From Verrucomicrobiota bacterium (GTDB lineage: Bacteria > Verrucomicrobiota > Verrucomicrobiia > Limisphaerales > UBA9464): a stretch of 36,651 nt of DNA. Within the stretch, counting starts at the first letter, position 1. The number at the start of each line of letters is the position of its first letter. The position numbers were made by a program, and so were the translations under genes. Where the stretch lies: the NCBI GenBank assembly GCA_016871615.1, contig VHCX01000034.1:1-36651 (forward strand), read 5' to 3'. This document shows positions 32,814 through 36,651 of the stretch, piece by piece. The notes beneath the pieces were generated by a model, which saw only the letters and a program-made list of their open reading frames with translations, was not told where the DNA came from and did not search any database.

Positions 32814-34292
32814 TCAAACCCGCGACGGCACCTCGAAGCCCTTCCGGTACTCCCGGGTGAGCATCTGGTTGGCGCGATCGTTGCGGATGAACCGCTCGGC
32901 CTTGACGTCCATGCGCAGGGTCTCGCCCAGCACCAGCGGCTGCGCCTCGAGGTTGATGCCGTTGGAGATCAGGTGCTCGGACAGGCGCGAGAAGGTCTCG
33001 GCGGCCTCGTGGTTGCCCTGCAGGCGTTCGCGGATGGCCTCGGGCGGCAGCTTGGACCCCAGCAGGTAGCTGATGTTGCCCGTGTGGCAGAGGGCGCTGC
33101 TGAGGTGCCCCTCGAGGATCTCGGCATTCAGCTCGCCCGAACGCCGGCTGCGGACCGCCGAGATGAAGTTGGCGTAGTGGTCGGCCCCCTGCTTCCAGGC
33201 CTTGATCTGCCGGCCATTCCGGTCGAAGGCCTGGGCGCTGTCGTACGACGGGATGACCAGGTGGCCATTCTCGCAGTGGATCACCACGCCCACCTGGGCG
33301 CCCCGGTAGTCGGGCATGCTCTTGGACCAGCGTCCGTCCTGATACTCCTTGGACTTGGGCAACCCGCGCACCTCGAAGATCAGGGCGGCCTGGTCGTACT
33401 GGTGGAAGACGAACTGCGAATTGGGCGTGTCGCCATTGTCCTGATAGCCCAGTCGGCCGCCCACGCTGAAGACCTTCGGGCTGAGGGTGTTCACGCCCAG
33501 GGCCCAGCGGGCGATGTCCATCTGGTGGATGCCCTGGTTGCCGAGGTCGCCGTTGCCGGTGACGAACTGCCAGTGCCAGTCGTAGTGCAGCTTGGAGCGC
33601 ATCAGGGGCTTGAGCGGCGCGGGCCCGCACCAGAGATCGTAGTTGATGTGGTCGGGGACCTGCGTGGGGGCCGACACCTGGCCGATGCTCTGGCGCGGCT
33701 TGTAGCAGAGGCCGCGGGCCACCTGGATGCGCCCGAGGTTGCCCTCCCGCACCCAGGCTATGGCCTCGCGGAGGCCCGGGTTCGACCGGCACTGCGTGCC
33801 CGTCTGGACGATGCGCCCGTACTTCCGGGCGGCGGCGACGATCTGGCGGCCCTCCCACACGTTGTGGGACACCGGCTTCTCGACGTACACGTCCTTGCCC
33901 GCCTGACAGGCCCACGTGGCCAGGAGCGCATGCCAGTGGTTCGGCGTGGCCGTGGACACCGCGTCGATCTCGCCGCTTTCGAGCAACTTGCGCACGTCGG
34001 TGAAGGTCTGGACCTGGATGCCGTCCTTGGCGAGGTCGGCCCGGCCCTTCTCCAGCACCTTGGAGTCGACGTCGCACAGGGCCACCAGGCGCACGCCCTT
34101 GAGCTTGCGGAACCCGGCGATGTGGTCGTTGCCGCGCGAGTTGAAGCCGACCACGGCCACCCGGATGTCGTCATTGGCACCGATCACCCGGGACTTGGGG
34201 GTGAACCGGGCGGCGGGGGCGGTGGTGGTGCAACCGGTGACGACGGCCCCGGCGGCCAGCGAGGTGGCGGTGAGGAATTGGCGGCGATTCAT
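32814..34292 (-). CDS. Tat-exported lipoprotein of the Gfo/Idh/MocA family
   Basis: A 492-residue oxidoreductase with a Tat signal (MNRRQFLTATSLAAGAVVTG) followed by a lipobox cysteine (C21), so it is probably anchored after export as a folded protein with bound NAD(P). IRVAVVGFNSRGNDHIAGF is the Rossmann start, VYVEKPVSHNVWEG carries the catalytic Lys, and GDLGNQGIHQMDIARW the His region. Such exported members are numerous in Verrucomicrobiota and Planctomycetota and are thought to act on polysaccharide-derived sugars. The start (cat at 34290-34292) overlaps the upstream stop by ATGA. Confidence 0.93.
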   Translation of the reverse strand: MNRRQFLTATSLAAGAVVTGCTTTAPAARFTPKSRVIGANDDIRVAVVGFNSRGNDHIAGFRKLKGVRLVALCDVDSKVLEKGRADLAKDGIQVQTFTDVRKLLESGEIDAVSTATPNHWHALLATWACQAGKDVYVEKPVSHNVWEGRQIVAAARKYGRIVQTGTQCRSNPGLREAIAWVREGNLGRIQVARGLCYKPRQSIGQVSAPTQVPDHINYDLWCGPAPLKPLMRSKLHYDWHWQFVTGNGDLGNQGIHQMDIARWALGVNTLSPKVFSVGGRLGYQDNGDTPNSQFVFHQYDQAALIFEVRGLPKSKEYQDGRWSKSMPDYRGAQVGVVIHCENGHLVIPSYDSAQAFDRNGRQIKAWKQGADHYANFISAVRSRRSGELNAEILEGHLSSALCHTGNISYLLGSKLPPEAIRERLQGNHEAAETFSRLSEHLISNGINLEAQPLVLGETLRMDVKAERFIRNDRANQMLTREYRKGFEVPSRV

Positions 34293-34792
34293 GGTGGGGG
34301 AGGAGTGGATTCGAGTTCGGCGGTGACATCGGTTCCCGAGGCGCCCGGGGTGTAGGTCACCCGGTAGAAGACCTCGGCGTCGCAGCGCTGGATCGCCCAG
34401 CGCTCGACGAAGCGGGAGTAGCGGCGTTCCGGGGGGATCACGTAGGACGATGGCGTGCCGGATCCGGAGAAGGAGAACGACTCGTGACCGCCCCGCGGAT
34501 CGGCCTCCGCCTCGGGCGCCTCGATCAGGCGGGTGTCGATCACCTTGCGGTGGCGGCACCTAAGATCGGCCTCCTGGTCGCGGGCCAGGACGATGGACTC
34601 GGCGTGGCGATAGAGGGCCCCGGTGGCCATCCCGGACCGGCCGCCGAGATCGAGCAGGCCGGTGGTGCGGCAACCGCCCAGGAGGGCGGAACCGGCCAGG
34701 ATCAGGGGCGCTGCCGAGCGGAACGGCGACGGACGCATCCTCCGGGAAGACCGGACGCCGACGCCCGACCGGCGCCCCGTGCGGGCGGTCAT
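34289..34792 (-). CDS. Small predicted lipoprotein of unknown function
   Basis: A 167-residue protein. MRPSPFRSAAPLILAGSALL, reached 18 residues after the first ATG, followed by GGCRTTG, is a lipoprotein signal, so either the n-region is long or translation begins at the second ATG (34736-34738). The first start overlaps the upstream stop by ATGA (34789-34792), which supports it. The body (from GALYRHAESIVLARDQEADL to FVERWAIQRCDAEVFYRVTY) is mixed alpha/beta with two cysteines. I do not recognise the family. It is the middle gene of an ATGA-linked trio of exported proteins. Confidence 0.7.
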   Translation of the reverse strand: MTARTGRRSGVGVRSSRRMRPSPFRSAAPLILAGSALLGGCRTTGLLDLGGRSGMATGALYRHAESIVLARDQEADLRCRHRKVIDTRLIEAPEAEADPRGGHESFSFSGSGTPSSYVIPPERRYSRFVERWAIQRCDAEVFYRVTYTPGASGTDVTAELESTPPPP

Positions 34793-35784
34793 GGCGATCC
34801 TTTCCCGGCCTTGTAGGCTTGGTACAGGGCGTCGATGGGCAGCGACCGGGAATCGCCCCGGTGGAGGAGCACCCGGTAGCGGAAGGTCACCGCCTTGCCC
34901 GGTTCCACGGCGAGGTCGCCGGTGCCGGCGGGTTTCTTCTCGAAGTCGTGGACGCCGAAGGGATTGGCGGCGAACAACCCGTAGTCCCGCACATGCCACC
35001 AGGTCGGATGCCGGGGGTTGGCCGGATGGTCGAAGATCGTGACGCCGTAGGTGCCGGTGCCCGTCGGCCCGGCCACCGGACCGGAGTAGTCGCACCACTC
35101 GGCGCGCTTGCCCCAGGTGTCGCCGTCCTGCTGCCCACGCGAGTTGAGAATCGTGCCTCCCCGGCTCTTGTCGGCGCGTTTCAGGCGCATGGTCTCGGCC
35201 AGTCGGATGGCGAAGGTACCCTCCTTGGTGTCCCCGAGCACCAGCGGACCGCCGACGGGACGGACCGTGATCTCGAAGTCCATCTGCCGCAGGTCCGGTG
35301 TCGGCGGATGGAAGACCATGCGGCGCTCGTCCTCGGCCACCACCGTGCCGTCCTTGGCGACCCAACGGTTGCGCGATGCGATGACGGCACGCTGGCCGGC
35401 GCCGGATCCCTCGACGCGCGTGGCGGTGAACGCCTCGTGCACGGTCCGGCCGGCTCCTGCCACCTCGCTCCAGAAATCGTTGCCGTTGGCGGCCCCGTGG
35501 GACCACCAGAGCGCGTGGTGGTGCGGATGGTCCTTCTCCTCGCCGCCGACATCCTCCTGGGGCCACCTCCGGGTCATGTGGACGCCATCGGGCCCGAGCA
35601 GCGGATACAGAAACGGTCGTGAAACACCCCCGGTGTGATACTCGGAGAGGAGGTCCGCCCCATGGGAGACCCGCACCACCCCGCCGGCCTGCGCGACCGA
35701 CAGGCCGCGACCCACACCCGGCCCGCGGGAGGTCTGGCAACCGCAGAGCACCCAAGCCAGCAGGACACCGGCAACCGTTTTCAT
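34789..35784 (-). CDS. PmoA-like (DUF6807) lipoprotein
   Basis: A 331-residue protein with a lipoprotein-type signal (MKTVAGVLLAWVLCGC, lipobox Cys at 16). The rest matches the family labelled methane oxygenase PmoA, whose members are not methane monooxygenase subunits but beta-rich proteins common in Planctomycetota and Verrucomicrobiota: DHPHHHALWWSHGAANGNDF, VVAEDERRMVFHPPTPDLRQ, TIFDHPANPRHPTWWHVRDY and FAANPFGVHDFEK. Its HPHHH cluster suggests metal binding. It heads the three-gene operon, with 187 bp to the tmRNA gene. Confidence 0.82.
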   Translation of the reverse strand: MKTVAGVLLAWVLCGCQTSRGPGVGRGLSVAQAGGVVRVSHGADLLSEYHTGGVSRPFLYPLLGPDGVHMTRRWPQEDVGGEEKDHPHHHALWWSHGAANGNDFWSEVAGAGRTVHEAFTATRVEGSGAGQRAVIASRNRWVAKDGTVVAEDERRMVFHPPTPDLRQMDFEITVRPVGGPLVLGDTKEGTFAIRLAETMRLKRADKSRGGTILNSRGQQDGDTWGKRAEWCDYSGPVAGPTGTGTYGVTIFDHPANPRHPTWWHVRDYGLFAANPFGVHDFEKKPAGTGDLAVEPGKAVTFRYRVLLHRGDSRSLPIDALYQAYKAGKGSP

Positions 35785-35923
35785 CGCGGGGGAAGGCACA
35801 CGATGAGTATTCCTGCATGGCCCGCCCGGGCAACCGCGAAATCGACCCTCCGAACGACCAGGGAATGCCGCCATGGATGGGTCGGATCGCCGCAGGGCAA
35901 AACGGCTCTCCGGCAAAGGCCAT

Positions 35924-35952
35924 TTGACAAGTGCCCGGCTCTCGACGATTTC
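35924..35952 (+). promoter_or_regulatory. Possible ssrA promoter
   Basis: TTGACA at 35924-35929 with a 17-base spacer leads to GATTTC (35947-35952), a poor -10 match. Transcription would begin about a dozen bases before the mature tmRNA 5' end, which is compatible with RNase P trimming. The -35 is perfect but the -10 is weak. Confidence 0.35.
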
Positions 35953-35971
35953 AACCTGTGTCAGTTCATGG

Positions 35972-36325
35972 GGGGGCGTACCGGTTTCGACTAGGTGATC
36001 CTGCCCGGGATGGCATGCCGAGGATGATTCGTTGGCCTCGTAAAACATCGGATCAAACACATAACTGCTAACGAAGAGTTGGCTCTCGCGGCCTAATCGG
36101 CCCGACGTTTCGCCCTGAACACCTGCTACGGGGACGAAACGCCATCAGCAGGCATGATCGGCGCCGGAGTCCGCGCGTCGTCGGTCGAGAACCTTCATGC
36201 GGGCTGAGCGAAATCGGTCCCTGTCGGCCGGCCACGATTTCGCCGAGAACCTTGGCTGACTAAGCATGTAGTCGTTTCGGGTTGAATGGCTTAGGACGCG
36301 GGTTCAATTCCCGCCGCCTCCACCA
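35972..36325 (+). ncRNA. ssrA: Transfer-messenger RNA (tmRNA)
   Basis: A one-piece tmRNA. The 5' end GGGGGCGTACCGGTTTCGAC pairs with the 3' CGCCTCC before ACCA (7-bp acceptor stem with one G-U), and the T-arm is GCGGG TTCAATT CCCGC. The tag frame starts at the resume codon GCT (36067-36069), reads ANEELALAA and stops at TAA (36094-36096); the C-terminal LALAA is the usual protease-recognition end. CCA is encoded (36323-36325). The RNA rescues stalled ribosomes with SmpB. Confidence 0.95.
36301..36325 (+). other. Candidate integration (att) core at the 3' end of ssrA
   Basis: The T-arm/acceptor-stem 3' end of tmRNA is a standard integrase target. Here it is followed within about 60 bp by an integrase-like N-terminal remnant. 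The partner att copy, if any, lies beyond the window. Confidence 0.35.
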
Positions 36326-36358
36326 TCTTTTGCTCGGGTTTTTGAGTTTCCTTGATTT

Positions 36359-36379
36359 TTGATGACAGATTGATGACAG
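36359..36379 (+). repeat. Two direct copies of TTGATGACAG
   Basis: TTGATGACAG occurs at 36359-36368 and 36370-36379 (11-bp period), between ssrA and the integrase-like remnant. The spacing and place would suit recombinase arm sites, but the sequence is short and may be chance. Confidence 0.5.
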
Positions 36380-36386
36380 CGTCCGC

Positions 36387-36630
36387 GTGTCACAGCGCGG
36401 AGCAAACCGGCCCAAGTCCCCTAAGCGGGACAAGCCGATGGTCATCAAACGAGGGTCCGTCCGGGTTCAGATCTACTGACAGGACCGTGGTCAGCTTCTT
36501 CATGCACTGGCGAAACCGGCAGCGTAAGCCGCGGCAGAAATCGCTCACCGACTTTCAGGCGGCCATGGGCGAGAACAATCTCGCGAGGGCGATTGCCTTC
36601 GTTACCCACAGCGACCCAAAGCTCGCCTGA
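36387..36630 (+). pseudogene. Frameshifted remnant of a tyrosine-recombinase (integrase) N terminus
   Basis: From a GTG at 36387 one frame reads SQRGANRPKSPKRDKP and then MVIKRGSVRVQIY before a TGA at 36477-36479. The adjacent frame then continues with RTVVSFFMHWRNRQRKPRQ and KSLTDFQAAMGENN to a stop at 36630. Joined across the shift this resembles the start of Verrucomicrobial tyrosine recombinases (basic lead, IKRGxVxVxIY, then an RKR-type strand and DFxxA helix). The catalytic domain is absent. A single-base change between the two frames would explain the break. It lies about 60 bp after ssrA, in the direction expected of an integrated element. The call is from pattern memory, not alignment. 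Confidence 0.55.
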
Positions 36631-36651
36631 CGGCTTCATGCATACGCGCTG

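Noticed and set aside
36260-36448. Minus-strand ORF across the 3' end of ssrA (containing RRRELNPRPK)
   Set aside because: This peptide is a well-known false translation of tRNA or tmRNA 3' ends, not a gene.

Overview
This is a GC-rich, densely coded chromosomal segment, most likely from a member of the Verrucomicrobiota (PVC superphylum). The evidence is a roughly 600-residue GreA of the long type known from chlamydiae and relatives, a futalosine-pathway menaquinone gene (mqnE), a Tat-exported lipoprotein oxidoreductase of the Gfo/Idh/MocA family beside a PmoA-like lipoprotein, a LamG-fold secreted protein, and a secreted beta-helix protein ending in a short sorting-like module often seen in this phylum. 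No rRNA, ordinary tRNA gene or CRISPR array was seen. The one clear RNA gene is ssrA (tmRNA) near the right end, encoding the tag ANEELALAA.

Layout, left to right. (1) 216-4180: a tightly coupled three-gene operon with a metal-dependent dehydrogenase of the glycerol-1-phosphate dehydrogenase/iron-ADH superfamily, an APC amino-acid permease and a DegT-type sugar aminotransferase. (2) 4181-6680: a less GC-rich patch holding a secreted beta-helix protein, long non-coding flanks, a short direct repeat and the only classical intrinsic terminator. (3) 6681-10356, minus strand: an orphan sugar-type ABC ATPase, then nagB-ruvX-truA. (4) 10493-12593, plus: an M14 peptidase and recF. (5) 12633-14470, minus: two secreted proteins. 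(6) 14572-19277, plus: mqnE, dgt and a TonB-dependent receptor. (7) 19314-21622, minus: an acyl-CoA synthetase and an NDP-sugar pyrophosphorylase. (8) 21872-24773, plus: a LuxE-like acyl-protein synthetase, a LuxC-like acyl-CoA reductase and queD. (9) 24840-29652, minus: panD, long greA, a NusG-like factor, rsmB and a YhcH-family gene. (10) 29917-32678: an oxidoreductase, a RodZ-like gene and a fuconolactonase-like amidohydrolase. (11) 32814-35784, minus: an ATGA-coupled operon of three exported proteins. (12) 35972-36651: tmRNA followed by a frameshifted remnant of a tyrosine-recombinase N terminus, which marks ssrA as a used integration site.

Functional themes are carbohydrate turnover (nagB, YhcH-like, fuconolactonase-like, Gfo/Idh proteins, PmoA-like), envelope and outer-membrane proteins, and conserved housekeeping. 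The best candidates for under-described biology are the LuxE/LuxC aldehyde-forming pair in a genome segment without luciferase genes, the dehydrogenase-permease-aminotransferase operon, the long GreA, and a dispersed 26-bp element found in two intergenic positions, one of which supplies the end of a coding sequence.

Every convergent gene junction in the window carries a GC-rich hairpin, but only one is followed by a good U-tract.
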